A stretch of DNA of 34,618 nt, from IMG/VR virus record IMGVR_UViG_3300025674_000172, positions 1 to 34,618 of that record, one strand, 5' to 3'. The DNA comes from a virus. Position 1 is the stretch's first letter; each line of letters opens with the position of its first letter. The notes under the pieces were generated by a model, which saw only the letters and a list, made by a program, of their open reading frames with translations, was not told where the DNA came from and ran no database searches. Both the position numbers and the translations under genes were made by a program. Below are positions 7,158 to 15,559 of this stretch, piece by piece.

Positions 7158-7885
7158 AGTTTCTTTATTGTATTTGTTCTGAAGCAGTAGTTCTCACTGC
7201 GTAGTAATCGTGCCATCCATGCATTCATCAAAGCATCTTGTTCAGTAAGTCCTGCTTTCTCGTACACAGCAACAACTGTTTCCCAAGTGTATCCGTATTT
7301 ATCCAACGCTTTCTTAGCAGCTACTGGTCCTACCTTTGGTACACCACTGTATCCATCTGTTGAATCTCCGGTCAGTGTCTGTATGAGGTGGAAGTTATCT
7401 GCTTCGTCAGTTGTTGGGTGGTGGTACTCTCCTTTGTTATAGTCGTAGAAAATACCTGGTACTCCTCGGAAGTCTTTGTCTATGCTAACAATGATCGTCT
7501 CTTCATCCATTGCTTTGTCAGTAGCTAGGATAGATATAACATCGTCTGCTTCTAAGTTATCCCACAGCTGTCCGTCTAACTCATCAATTATCCACTGCTT
7601 TACTTGTCGAAGTATGATAGGTAGTCGTGACTTAGCTCTGTTACTTTTGTAGTCAGGGTACAACTTGCGTCTGAAGTTAGCACGGTCTGATAGACACAGC
7701 ACTACATTCTCACACTTCAACTGTTCTCTGAACTCCTGTATACGATTGATAACACGAGCTTTAGCTAGTGCCATGTCTGCGTGTACAGTCCACAGTTCCT
7801 CCTTCCATTGTATTGGTTCTTCTGCGACAACAGCTGCTTCAAATGCTAAGACATCTGCGTCTATTAATAGTGTAGTTTTACTCAT
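6968..7885 (-). CDS. 5'-3' exonuclease (T7 gp6 type)
   Basis: The gene encodes 305 residues of the FEN/5'-nuclease family, which degrades host DNA and removes RNA primers. It shows LLIDADVLAFEAA (metal-binding Asp 9 and 11), an arch-like KLYPDYKSNRA segment, LEADDVIS, SIDKDF and the DNA-binding helix-hairpin GDSTDGYSGVPKVGPVAAKKA. T7 gp6 ends at the sequence LWRP; the matching LWTP here ends at residue 246, and 59 further residues follow that overlap the next gene in another frame. The start has GGAG ten bases upstream and overlaps the end of the preceding nuclease gene by 8 nt. Confidence 0.95.
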   Translation of the reverse strand: MSKTTLLIDADVLAFEAAVVAEEPIQWKEELWTVHADMALAKARVINRIQEFREQLKCENVVLCLSDRANFRRKLYPDYKSNRAKSRLPIILRQVKQWIIDELDGQLWDNLEADDVISILATDKAMDEETIIVSIDKDFRGVPGIFYDYNKGEYHHPTTDEADNFHLIQTLTGDSTDGYSGVPKVGPVAAKKALDKYGYTWETVVAVYEKAGLTEQDALMNAWMARLLRSENYCFRTNTIKKLWTPKNYQTKDILETSALGQGVMGTMDGDDPALYLRSPYAVSPKDLKLAVSFTETTTGNKDSH

Positions 7886-8378
7886 AGTATATGCTCCAAT
7901 TGTTTTGATACTTCTTGTACTTACTAGTACTTGGGTTATCAGGGTACAGTCTTATAGTTTTACTGTTTATTATATCTCTTGGTATCATCCACCACTCATC
8001 GAGCGGTATGATATATATACCTACAACATCTATAATATCAGACATGTGTTCTTTATAACTAGCACCGCAAGCAGAGTTAACTGTGTACGATGTCTTGTCT
8101 TTAACGCTTGTGCTTTTTATCTGTACCTTTAGATCACCAGCTGGGCAGTGGACGATATAGTCCCAAGGCATAGGAGTCGTTGGTGTGTGTGGTTCAAAGT
8201 CACGCTCTAAACATTCTGTTATGAAGCGACTCTCTGCTACCGCTCCTATCCGTTGTGCTTTACTTGATGGCATATCTTGGAGGTATGGTTGTCTAATGTC
8301 TTGAGTATCATACAACTGTGCAAGGGTAGTGTAGTAGTCATATTCGATTTCGTCCATCATCAATGTGTCTCTGCCCAT
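7878..8378 (-). CDS. PD-(D/E)XK family nuclease, unknown role
   Basis: The gene encodes 166 residues. The segment KAQRIGAVAESRFITECLER (Glu 49), then PWDYIVH (Asp 73) and KVQIKSTS (Gln 86, Lys 88), fits the E...D...QxK core of PD-(D/E)XK endonucleases such as Holliday-junction-resolvase-like or restriction-like enzymes. The rest gives no family name. The start at 8378 is inside the DNA polymerase gene but has a strong AGGAGA five bases upstream, better than the later ATGs at 8360 and 8357. It lies between polymerase and exonuclease, so replication, recombination or host DNA breakdown is likely. It is additional to endonuclease I, which is also present. Confidence 0.8.
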   Translation of the reverse strand: MGRDTLMMDEIEYDYYTTLAQLYDTQDIRQPYLQDMPSSKAQRIGAVAESRFITECLERDFEPHTPTTPMPWDYIVHCPAGDLKVQIKSTSVKDKTSYTVNSACGASYKEHMSDIIDVVGIYIIPLDEWWMIPRDIINSKTIRLYPDNPSTSKYKKYQNNWSIYYE

Positions 8379-10210
8379 GTGTCTCCTATTTTATACTCAC
8401 CATCCAACTGTACATTCAGCTTCAGTTCTTTACCTGCTACACGAATAGCTTTCACTGCTAACTTACCGAAGTCTTCTGCGTGTTGTGGTATTACTTCTGC
8501 TTGGAACTCGTCATGGATATTAGCAACAAATGCGTACTCTCTACCGTGCTGCCACTTACTCTTACCGAGTGCATGATATAACTGTATCAAAGCTACCTTC
8601 ATACACACAGCTCCGGCTGATTGAAGTAACATGTTCAGTGCTGCGTGACTACTTCGTATGCGTAACACCCGACCGTCCAGTCCCATCAATGTACCACCGT
8701 GTTCTACTTTCTTGTGAATGTCTTGTTGCAGACGCTTCAGTGCTGGTAGGTTGGTAAGGAACTTACGCTTTAACATCTGTCCATCCCTAGCTGTACCTCC
8801 TACGATGTCTCCAATCTTTGCATCACCTGCTCCGTATAAGAAAGCATAGATGAATGTCTTAGCTTGGTCCCGTGTCTCCAGTCCAGCAGCTTGTTGATTA
8901 GCTGTGTGGATGTCTCCTTCTGTTACGATCTTTCCGTACTCTCCTCCGTCGTAGAATGCTAAGTAATGTGCTAACATCCGTAGCTCCAATCCACTAGCAT
9001 CACATCCCACCAACTTCTTACCAACACCCGCACCGAATAAATCCCGACACTCTTCACCGTAAGGTACACGACAAGCTGGAACCTGTGCTACATTTGGATT
9101 GCTGTGTGTACACCGCCCAGTCACCGCTCCATTTGTATTTACTGCTCCGTGTATCCGTCCGTTCTTAGCCAGCTTCAACCACGCTTGTTCTCCCTCTGCT
9201 AACTGACCAAGTCTTTTCTGTACCAATAGATAGTCTAACAACTTAGCTGCTATTGGATGATCGATCTTCTTCAGTACTCCCTCATCTACTTTAGGTGTGG
9301 TAGCATCTGGTTCTTTTGGTAGATCATATCCTAAGTCTAACAGTGCTGCTGCTATCTGTTGTCGAGACCCTGGGTTAAACAGTGTAGTCTTTTGTTTGTT
9401 ACCCGTCTTGACTGCGTCGTTAACAAGAGATTGTTTCAGTCCAGCATCTTTCAACACTAACTTTAACTTTGCCTTAGTAGGTGCTGTGTGTCCTTCAACC
9501 GTCCAACCAGCAGGACTCTTCATCTCTTCAACCTTTGGTGCTACCATCTGTTGCAACTCGTCTTTCAACTCTGCTCGTATCGATGTTAACTTAGCGGTTA
9601 ACTTGTCTGCTTTATCCAGATCAAAACTAAAACCGTTACGCTCCTGTTGGCTAATGATAAATGCAAACCAATGTTCAATAGCGATCATCTGATTGCTTGG
9701 CTCTTGCTTGATTAGATAATCGTACAACAACTGTGTAACTATACAGTCACGCTCACAGTACTTCTTCATCTCATCGTTGTAGTGATCGAACGCACCGTCC
9801 TCTTCTCCGTATGTCAGCTTCGTAGCTTTACCCATCCGGTGTCCCCAAGCTTTCAATGAGTGACTACCTACGAGTTTAGGATCGAAGTTGTTACGACCGA
9901 AGTCCTCGTTCCTCAAGTCAGAGAAGATACAACGACTCATCACCAATGTATCAACTACTTTAACAAGAGGTGGAGAGAATCCGTACAGCTTCTTCAAAGC
10001 AGGTATATCAAACTTAATAACATTGTGCCCAACGATACGATCTGCTTGTGCTAGTGCTGTCAGTCCACGGTGTATACTATCTCCTGCAAAGGTCACCATC
10101 TTAGGAGTCATTGGATCGTACACAGACAAGCAGTGTACCGTGTGTAAGTCCGTCAGATTAGTGAAGTCTTCAAGAGCGTTTGTTTCTATATCAAAGAATA
10201 GTGTTCTCAT
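8360..10210 (-). CDS. DNA polymerase (family A, T7 gp5 type)
   Basis: The gene encodes 616 residues from the ATG at 10210, five bases after the primase-helicase; a longer TTG start at 10243 is unlikely. The N-terminal proofreading exonuclease begins at once with LFFDIETNAL (Asp 7, Glu 9). Polymerase motifs follow: A (GCDASGLELRMLAH), B (QAKTFIYAFLYGAG) and C (NIHDEFQAEV). The protein is shorter than T7 gp5 (704), so the loop that binds host thioredoxin in T7 may be reduced or absent; a comparison would settle this. It replicates the phage genome together with the neighbouring primase-helicase and SSB. The start context is TAAAACT-ATG without a Shine-Dalgarno. Confidence 0.97.
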   Translation of the reverse strand: MRTLFFDIETNALEDFTNLTDLHTVHCLSVYDPMTPKMVTFAGDSIHRGLTALAQADRIVGHNVIKFDIPALKKLYGFSPPLVKVVDTLVMSRCIFSDLRNEDFGRNNFDPKLVGSHSLKAWGHRMGKATKLTYGEEDGAFDHYNDEMKKYCERDCIVTQLLYDYLIKQEPSNQMIAIEHWFAFIISQQERNGFSFDLDKADKLTAKLTSIRAELKDELQQMVAPKVEEMKSPAGWTVEGHTAPTKAKLKLVLKDAGLKQSLVNDAVKTGNKQKTTLFNPGSRQQIAAALLDLGYDLPKEPDATTPKVDEGVLKKIDHPIAAKLLDYLLVQKRLGQLAEGEQAWLKLAKNGRIHGAVNTNGAVTGRCTHSNPNVAQVPACRVPYGEECRDLFGAGVGKKLVGCDASGLELRMLAHYLAFYDGGEYGKIVTEGDIHTANQQAAGLETRDQAKTFIYAFLYGAGDAKIGDIVGGTARDGQMLKRKFLTNLPALKRLQQDIHKKVEHGGTLMGLDGRVLRIRSSHAALNMLLQSAGAVCMKVALIQLYHALGKSKWQHGREYAFVANIHDEFQAEVIPQHAEDFGKLAVKAIRVAGKELKLNVQLDGEYKIGDTWAETH

Positions 10211-10214
10211 AGTT

Positions 10215-11792
10215 TTAGAATGGTTCGTTATTTGTTTCTTCAAAGGTACTCGCCCTCTCTTCCTCGGTGCATCGTCCGGTGTCTATGTTGTAATACAATG
10301 TACTACAGTGTCCGGTCTCACCGCTGAATCGATTCTTCAGTACTCTTACTTTTGTTTCGTTACTTAACCTGTCGCTTTGTTGGTTGCGTTCAAGTCCGAT
10401 GACCATGTCCGATAGCTGTGCGATTGCTTGAGACCCTCGGAGGTGATGCAGACTTACTCGTCCACCCTCTTCATGTCCTGTATCAACCCGCTTCAAGTGA
10501 CTGACCAATACCATACCGCACCCCGTCTCCTCAACAAGAGATCGTAGCTTGGTCATTGTGTTATCAATCAGTCTGCGTTCATCGTCTCCCTGTATCCCAC
10601 TAACAACAATCGATAGGTGGTCCAAGAATATCCATTTACAATCAAAGCCCTTAATTAAGTACCTTATTTTGGACAGAAGATTGTCACTCTCCATACTCCC
10701 GAAGTGATCGTAGGTGTAGAACTTACCGTTACCCACAGTCTTATCGAACGCAGGTTTCAGTTCCTTCTCATCTAACATATCATCATCTAGATGTAGTGGT
10801 TTGTTCATGTGTATTCCTAGTATACCCAACGCTGTACGCCTGACGGATTCTTCAAGAGCTATGTAACCAACCGTCTCACCCAACCCTAACAGATGGTGTG
10901 CGATCTCACGACAGAACAGACTCTTACCGATACCACTACCAGCAGTAACAGTTACTAACTCTCCTAGTCTCATGCCGTGTGTTATGTGGTTCAGTCCGAT
11001 AAACGGATACGGTTTGCTTTTGTGTTCCTCCTTATGAGAGATAACATCCCACAACTCCTTACCGTTTACGATACCGTCCGGTCTGTACTCACGAGCGTCG
11101 AACAAACAGTTAACTAACTCTTTACTTCTGTTAGCAACAAGCATGTCGTTAGCGTCTTTGAGTGGTAGCTCTGCGATGTGTGCTTTACCTGGTGTTAAGA
11201 GTGCTGCACATTCTGCTGCTCCCTTCCGTCCGACATCATCCATATCAAAGCAGAAAACTACTTGTTCGTAACGATCTAACCAATCGATAGCTTGAGCGAC
11301 AAACTTCTTAGCTGCTCCTGCTCCGTTAGGTACACTGACGACAGGCCACTTGTTATCAAAGGCTTGACTGATACTCAAAGCATCGACCTCACCCTCACAC
11401 ACAACAACTCGTCTGCCTCCGTCTCGCCACAGGTGCTGACCGTACAAGCCAATCAGCTCTCCTCTTGTAGCGAATGACTTGTCAGCAAACCGTAGCTTCT
11501 GTCCACATGTCTTACCGTCTCTTGTTTTATAGTTAGCAATCTGCACGGGTTGTCCATTCACTACACCCATCCAATACCCCCACTTCCGGCAGGTATCTTC
11601 AGTTAGATTTCTTCGTGCTATTGCTTGAGGTGATCCGTTGACAAACTCTCTCGGTGTTGGTTCGCTCACTCGTCCTCCTCCTCCAGCGTGACTGTTACAG
11701 CTGAAACAATGCCAGCTTCCGTCGTCGTTAGTGGCTCTCGCATCACTTGATCCGCACTTTGGACAGGGTTGGTGTGTGTTGGTGAAAGCCAT
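10215..11792 (-). CDS. DNA primase-helicase (T7 gp4 type)
   Basis: The gene encodes 525 residues. A zinc-binding domain opens the protein (Cys 10, 13, 29, 32: CPKCG and CFSC), followed by the Toprim core of the primase (VVVCEGEVDALS near residue 135, CFDMDDVGRKG near 185) and the RecA-like ring helicase with Walker A AGSGIGKS (284-291) and IFLDHLSIV as Walker B. It unwinds DNA and makes primers at the fork. The start at 11792 is fixed by the zinc motif right behind it, although the endonuclease I frame runs 127 nt into this gene. No separate short helicase-only form is evident. Confidence 0.97.
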   Translation of the reverse strand: MAFTNTHQPCPKCGSSDARATNDDGSWHCFSCNSHAGGGGRVSEPTPREFVNGSPQAIARRNLTEDTCRKWGYWMGVVNGQPVQIANYKTRDGKTCGQKLRFADKSFATRGELIGLYGQHLWRDGGRRVVVCEGEVDALSISQAFDNKWPVVSVPNGAGAAKKFVAQAIDWLDRYEQVVFCFDMDDVGRKGAAECAALLTPGKAHIAELPLKDANDMLVANRSKELVNCLFDAREYRPDGIVNGKELWDVISHKEEHKSKPYPFIGLNHITHGMRLGELVTVTAGSGIGKSLFCREIAHHLLGLGETVGYIALEESVRRTALGILGIHMNKPLHLDDDMLDEKELKPAFDKTVGNGKFYTYDHFGSMESDNLLSKIRYLIKGFDCKWIFLDHLSIVVSGIQGDDERRLIDNTMTKLRSLVEETGCGMVLVSHLKRVDTGHEEGGRVSLHHLRGSQAIAQLSDMVIGLERNQQSDRLSNETKVRVLKNRFSGETGHCSTLYYNIDTGRCTEEERASTFEETNNEPF

Positions 11793-12166
11793 GATTTTGG
11801 TATAGTTTTATTTGCATATAGTATGTTCTTCTTTTCGCACCAACGAGCGTAAGTGGTGTCACTTCCTTTCCGTATCTTATTAGAAGCATTCATAAATACT
11901 AGTCGGATGTCTAGGTGTGGATGTTGTTCTCTGACTAGTAAGTGCTTCTTCCTGTCGTCCACCGTCCATACACCCTTGGCTTCAATGATGATGCCGTTGG
12001 GTAGTATGAAGTCGGGAGTGTAGGTAGCTACTTTTCTGTACTCTAGCTTTAAAGTTTCGTACTCAAAAGCAACACCACTACGCTTGAGCTGGTTAGCTAA
12101 TGTTTGTTCGAATCCAGAGCGGTACTTAGAAGTTGGCGATGACCTCTTCTTCCGTTTCTTCCGCAT
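11666..12166 (-). CDS. Endonuclease I, Holliday junction resolvase (T7 gp3 type)
   Basis: The gene encodes 166 residues from the ATG at 12166; a GTG at 12175 is the alternative. The active site reads Glu 20 (RSGFEQ), Asp 52 (YTPDFILPNG), Glu 62 and Lys 64 (IIIEAKG), matching T7 endonuclease I Glu 20, Asp 55, Glu 65, Lys 67. The segment DDRKKHLLVREQHPHLDIRL is likewise close to T7. It resolves branched replicative DNA and degrades host DNA. The first ten residues are very basic and share their DNA with the acidic tail of SSB. The C-terminus runs about 38 residues past the usual IPxxW region and overlaps the primase zinc domain out of phase. Confidence 0.95.
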   Translation of the reverse strand: MRKKRKKRSSPTSKYRSGFEQTLANQLKRSGVAFEYETLKLEYRKVATYTPDFILPNGIIIEAKGVWTVDDRKKHLLVREQHPHLDIRLVFMNASNKIRKGSDTTYARWCEKKNILYANKTIPKSWLSPTHTNPVQSADQVMREPLTTTEAGIVSAVTVTLEEEDE

Positions 12167-12755
12167 CGAATCCACCCTCTAAGTTTTCACCACCATTAAC
12201 AAATCCACTCTCTTCTTCAGTGAATCCAAACGCACTAGCTGCCATAGAAGATACACCACCTTCTGCAACTTCCAGTACTTGTACAGCTTGTAAGTCAAAA
12301 CCAACTCCAAACCCTACCATCGAAGTGTAGTAAAAACGAGGACGGAAAGCTACTACTACTTTACTACCTCCCCAAACCTTCACATCTTTATCCAGAGGTT
12401 TAGCTACGGAATCATACAACGGAACGCTTAGTCTATACTCACTACCGTCCTTGCGTTTACCTCCGGCTTTTAACTTTGCTCGTACAATAAACCCTCCGTC
12501 TGTCTCCTCAATCGGGAACTCTCTTTGGGCGATCTTCTTACCAGCGTTTGCTTCCTGTACCTGACGCAGTTCTTCCTCGTACAACGGACGCAATGTGCTC
12601 TTGATTTGGTCTGCTTGTTCCTTGTCAATTACAACATCACAGCTCCACACTCCATACTCCGGATCGAACTTTTTGTTAGGTTCATTAAGGTGACAGTACT
12701 TAGCCGTACCTTTTGCTTTTATAATATCGTGTTTCTTTCTAGCTTTTAGTGGCAT
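12126..12755 (-). CDS. Single-stranded DNA-binding protein (T7 gp2.5 type)
   Basis: The gene encodes 209 residues. The N-terminal OB-fold region includes KGTAKYCHLNEPNKKFDPEY, and the C-terminus is acidic (DAEETEEEVIANF) and ends in phenylalanine, as in T7 gp2.5, where this tail contacts polymerase and helicase. It coats single strands during replication and recombination. It is the first gene after RNA polymerase, with a 20-nt A/T-rich gap and no Shine-Dalgarno. The end overlaps the endonuclease I start by 41 nt. Confidence 0.93.
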   Translation of the reverse strand: MPLKARKKHDIIKAKGTAKYCHLNEPNKKFDPEYGVWSCDVVIDKEQADQIKSTLRPLYEEELRQVQEANAGKKIAQREFPIEETDGGFIVRAKLKAGGKRKDGSEYRLSVPLYDSVAKPLDKDVKVWGGSKVVVAFRPRFYYTSMVGFGVGFDLQAVQVLEVAEGGVSSMAASAFGFTEEESGFVNGGENLEGGFDAEETEEEVIANF

Positions 12756-12775
12756 ATCTATTTTGTATTTATTAG

Positions 12776-15109
12776 TTAAGACAACAGATACTTCATACGC
12801 TTTACTGCCGAGACATCTAGGTCTCCAAGTTCCGGCACGGATGGAAGTTCTGCGGTCGGGTTATTGTTGATTTGCTCCATTCGGAACTCAGTCAGGAGAT
12901 CAACAGAAAAAGTTTTAGTGTATGCTTCACGCACCATTCTGTGTATTTGTTTAGCGTTACTTGCGTGTGTCACGAAACAGTCATGTATAGTAGCCAAGTC
13001 AAAGTCAACCTCATTAGCGACCTGATGTACAATACAAGCGTCAAGACTGTGGATAAAGTTAGCAGTCACTGCGTTGCCGTGGTGCTTAGTATCTATCTCA
13101 TCTGTCTCAGCGTAGGTATTTAAATATACAGTAGTGTTATCAAATACAGATTCTATATTTAGTTTCTTATACTTACGAAAGCTCTGCTTAACTTTAAATC
13201 CTGTAGGTGTTGTCCAAGTAATACCGTTTTCGTAAGGTAAGCATCGGATGGTCTGCCGTAAATACTTCATTACTTTCTTTACTGGTTCACACACCTCATC
13301 TGCTATCTTGTTTATGATATTACTGATCCATATGACAGCAGTTAACATCTCACCTGTGCTACTCCACGGATGATTGATACCTATACTCTTAAACAAATCC
13401 TGTACTAAGTTATAACTAGTAGCTCCATACGGACGGTTCATCACTGCCATCTTAGCAATCTTTCTTTTGATACCGTATTGCATCCAAGCCTTGGCAATAA
13501 CACCACCGTCTTTCTTCAGCTCATCATAGATACGATCAGCTACATACTGGTACATGTCATTAGCTTGGTCTTCTTCCACTAGGTTGCACATGCGTCCGAT
13601 CTCTTTGTCTCGTAATAACAAGCTCAGTATCTGCATGCCATTATTACTACAGTCCTGACGCACAGGTAGGTAGCTAACATATCCGTATCCTTCTTCGGTA
13701 AACTTCTTAAACTCTAAACAGAATCTCAGAAAACAGAACGGATCACTTGCATCAGTCCACCAATCAGTACCGTGTGGATCATTCGCTGCCTCAAGGATAA
13801 AGTTCTGTCGCTTACCTACCCACTCTAGTCGTTCCTCTCGTGTACCCTTCACTCCCCACATGTTCGCTCCGTGTACAAGTACAGCTTCCAAGTCCTCTTC
13901 ATCCACCACTTGCTGACCGTTATTAAAGTCTAACAAACTCTTAGCCAAGTCAGAACCTTGTGGATGTAAATAGTAAGGCATAGCATAAATCCTGCCACGA
14001 TAGTCACAACGATACGGAAAGTATAACTTCTGCCACTTACTGTACATCTTAGCCAAGTGCAGGATGCGACAAGCTTGGAATCTTTTGGAGCTGTTACTAG
14101 CGTTAGTAGTCTTTATATCTTTTTGTTTTAACTTCCAGATAGTAAGTTCTTGCTCGTCTCCTCCTGTGTAATACGGTTGCTCAGGTATCTCTCCGAATTG
14201 TGGAATGTTACCAACTACTCGCTTGTTCTCCCAACACTTCAATGTAATATCTAACATCTCATCGTTGACCTGCCACTCCACCTTCTGCAATCGGTTACAA
14301 GCACGCATTACATGGTCGTAGTTATGATCTTCAAACCATTCAACAGGTTTACCAGTGAAGAACTTCTGTGCAGGTAGCTGTTCAATGTCGTATCCACCGC
14401 CTATCAATCCATGCCAATCAACTGGACGGTCAGGTAATGCCATCTTAAATACCTCCCCTGCTTCCTTCCACTTATCAAAGCGATGTATCCAATCTTTGAA
14501 CTGTCGGGTAGGTAATACAAAGCGTTCAACTCTTTTTAAATTAGTCTTACCTTCACGGAATCCTATCTCGAAAAGACCAGTCTGCTGTCTAATTTCTTCA
14601 AGCAACCAACAGCCTAAACTAACTTTGTTTCTGTGATCCCACAGTTCAAATCTTGTATCTTCATACTTATAGAACTGCTTGATCTTGCTCTGCTTTTTAC
14701 GGTCAGGTATAGCTAACAGGTCTTGCTTGTTATGGCTCAGGTTCTCAAGTGCATACTTCCACCTCGCTTCATTCTCAAATGCTTTACCTATCCTGTGTCC
14801 CATCTTTGCAATGGCTAGATGGTTGTCCAAGTTATTCAAGAAGGTACGCAAAGCAATAACAGCAATCTCGTATGGACACATATCCAGTACAAAGGTCAGG
14901 TAAAGAGGTGTTGTGTATCCTGGACTAGTGAACTGGTCAATGATGTGCTTCACTCTTTCCCCTAACTTCGGACACATACTCTGTAACATACGCTTGCACG
15001 ATGCTGTGTGACTAGACTCTCCCTCTTTGCGTAGCTTGGCTTGGCGGTTACGGTATTGTACCTTTCCCCACTCACGCATCCGTGCAATATGACTTCTTGT
15101 ATCAGTCAT
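12776..15109 (-). CDS. T7-type single-subunit RNA polymerase
   Basis: The gene encodes 777 residues from the ATG at 15109; the frame continues upstream to a TTG at 15166, which would overlap the previous gene by 65 nt and is less likely. Catalytic motifs are present: Asp 486 (RQDCSNNGMQ), Lys 553 and Tyr 561 (KMAVMNRPYGATSY, the spacing of T7 Lys 631/Tyr 639) and His-Asp 709/710 (ATIHDCF). The DYRGRIYAMP segment is also typical. It transcribes middle and late genes from phage promoters once the host enzyme has made the early RNA. The protein is shorter than T7 gp1 (883), as in many marine relatives. It overlaps the upstream small gene by 8 nt. Confidence 0.97.
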   Translation of the reverse strand: MTDTRSHIARMREWGKVQYRNRQAKLRKEGESSHTASCKRMLQSMCPKLGERVKHIIDQFTSPGYTTPLYLTFVLDMCPYEIAVIALRTFLNNLDNHLAIAKMGHRIGKAFENEARWKYALENLSHNKQDLLAIPDRKKQSKIKQFYKYEDTRFELWDHRNKVSLGCWLLEEIRQQTGLFEIGFREGKTNLKRVERFVLPTRQFKDWIHRFDKWKEAGEVFKMALPDRPVDWHGLIGGGYDIEQLPAQKFFTGKPVEWFEDHNYDHVMRACNRLQKVEWQVNDEMLDITLKCWENKRVVGNIPQFGEIPEQPYYTGGDEQELTIWKLKQKDIKTTNASNSSKRFQACRILHLAKMYSKWQKLYFPYRCDYRGRIYAMPYYLHPQGSDLAKSLLDFNNGQQVVDEEDLEAVLVHGANMWGVKGTREERLEWVGKRQNFILEAANDPHGTDWWTDASDPFCFLRFCLEFKKFTEEGYGYVSYLPVRQDCSNNGMQILSLLLRDKEIGRMCNLVEEDQANDMYQYVADRIYDELKKDGGVIAKAWMQYGIKRKIAKMAVMNRPYGATSYNLVQDLFKSIGINHPWSSTGEMLTAVIWISNIINKIADEVCEPVKKVMKYLRQTIRCLPYENGITWTTPTGFKVKQSFRKYKKLNIESVFDNTTVYLNTYAETDEIDTKHHGNAVTANFIHSLDACIVHQVANEVDFDLATIHDCFVTHASNAKQIHRMVREAYTKTFSVDLLTEFRMEQINNNPTAELPSVPELGDLDVSAVKRMKYLLS

Positions 15110-15335
15110 GGGCGTTATTAAACCATCCTCTTGGTAGCTGTCGTTGCTTGTTCGTGCGGTGTGCAATCAGGTTGCCGTCTTCATCACGGACATAGTTACC
15201 ATTCTTATCACGCTTAAATCCAGTGATCTCACACTCGCTCCAAAACTTATTCCAACCATTAGCAATAGCGTTGTGATCGACACTAGACCAATCAAATGGC
15301 AGGTCGGTTACACTTAACTCATAGTTTTCTATCAT
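15102..15335 (-). CDS. Early small protein directly upstream of RNA polymerase
   Basis: The gene encodes 77 residues, acidic at the N-terminus and basic at the C-terminus (FKRDKNGNYVRDEDGNLIAH, then TNKQRQLPRGWFNN). There is no membrane segment or known motif. Its stop overlaps the RNA polymerase start by 8 nt, so the two are probably translated together. Genes in this place in T7-like phages often tune the host polymerase, but nothing in the sequence shows that here. Confidence 0.75.
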   Translation of the reverse strand: MIENYELSVTDLPFDWSSVDHNAIANGWNKFWSECEITGFKRDKNGNYVRDEDGNLIAHRTNKQRQLPRGWFNNAHD

Positions 15336-15385
15336 GTAAAAGCTCGGTTCGTATGATGTCAGCTTCCGCTTCCCAAAAGATTCCG

Positions 15386-15559
15386 TTATTTCTCTCGTGG
15401 GTCTTTGATGTTGTGGTAGAACAGGTACTCTTCGATTTCTTCCTCGGTTTCAAGTACGCTAATATTTTCCAAGTGCTCTTCTTTTTCTCGTCTTTCTTTC
15501 TCTGCTTCATAATAGTGCTGTTCGTAAGGGTCGGTTAACCAGTTGTCGTAACTGCTCAT
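15386..15559 (-). CDS. Early small acidic protein
   Basis: The gene encodes 57 residues from the ATG at 15559, chosen because it overlaps the HNH gene stop as ATGA; an upstream GTG at 15610 is not needed. The protein starts MSSYDNWLTDPYEQHYY and continues as a highly charged, Glu-rich helix. No fold or function is recognised. Its position in the early block suggests host interaction or takeover, which is inference only. Confidence 0.7.
   Translation of the reverse strand: MSSYDNWLTDPYEQHYYEAEKERREKEEHLENISVLETEEEIEEYLFYHNIKDPREK

Noticed and set aside
9297-9692. Open plus-strand frame of 131 codons
   Set aside because: It is antisense to the conserved DNA polymerase gene and has a Ser/Leu-rich composition typical of a reverse-strand shadow.
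12106-12115. GTTCGAATCC on the plus strand, like a tRNA T-arm
   Set aside because: It lies in the endonuclease I coding region (codons for RSGFEQ on the other strand), and no acceptor stem or anticodon arm fits around it.
15319-15510. 63-codon minus-strand frame that is very basic
   Set aside because: It overlaps two better supported early genes in another frame and its Lys/Arg-rich product is the shifted reading of a Glu-rich helix.
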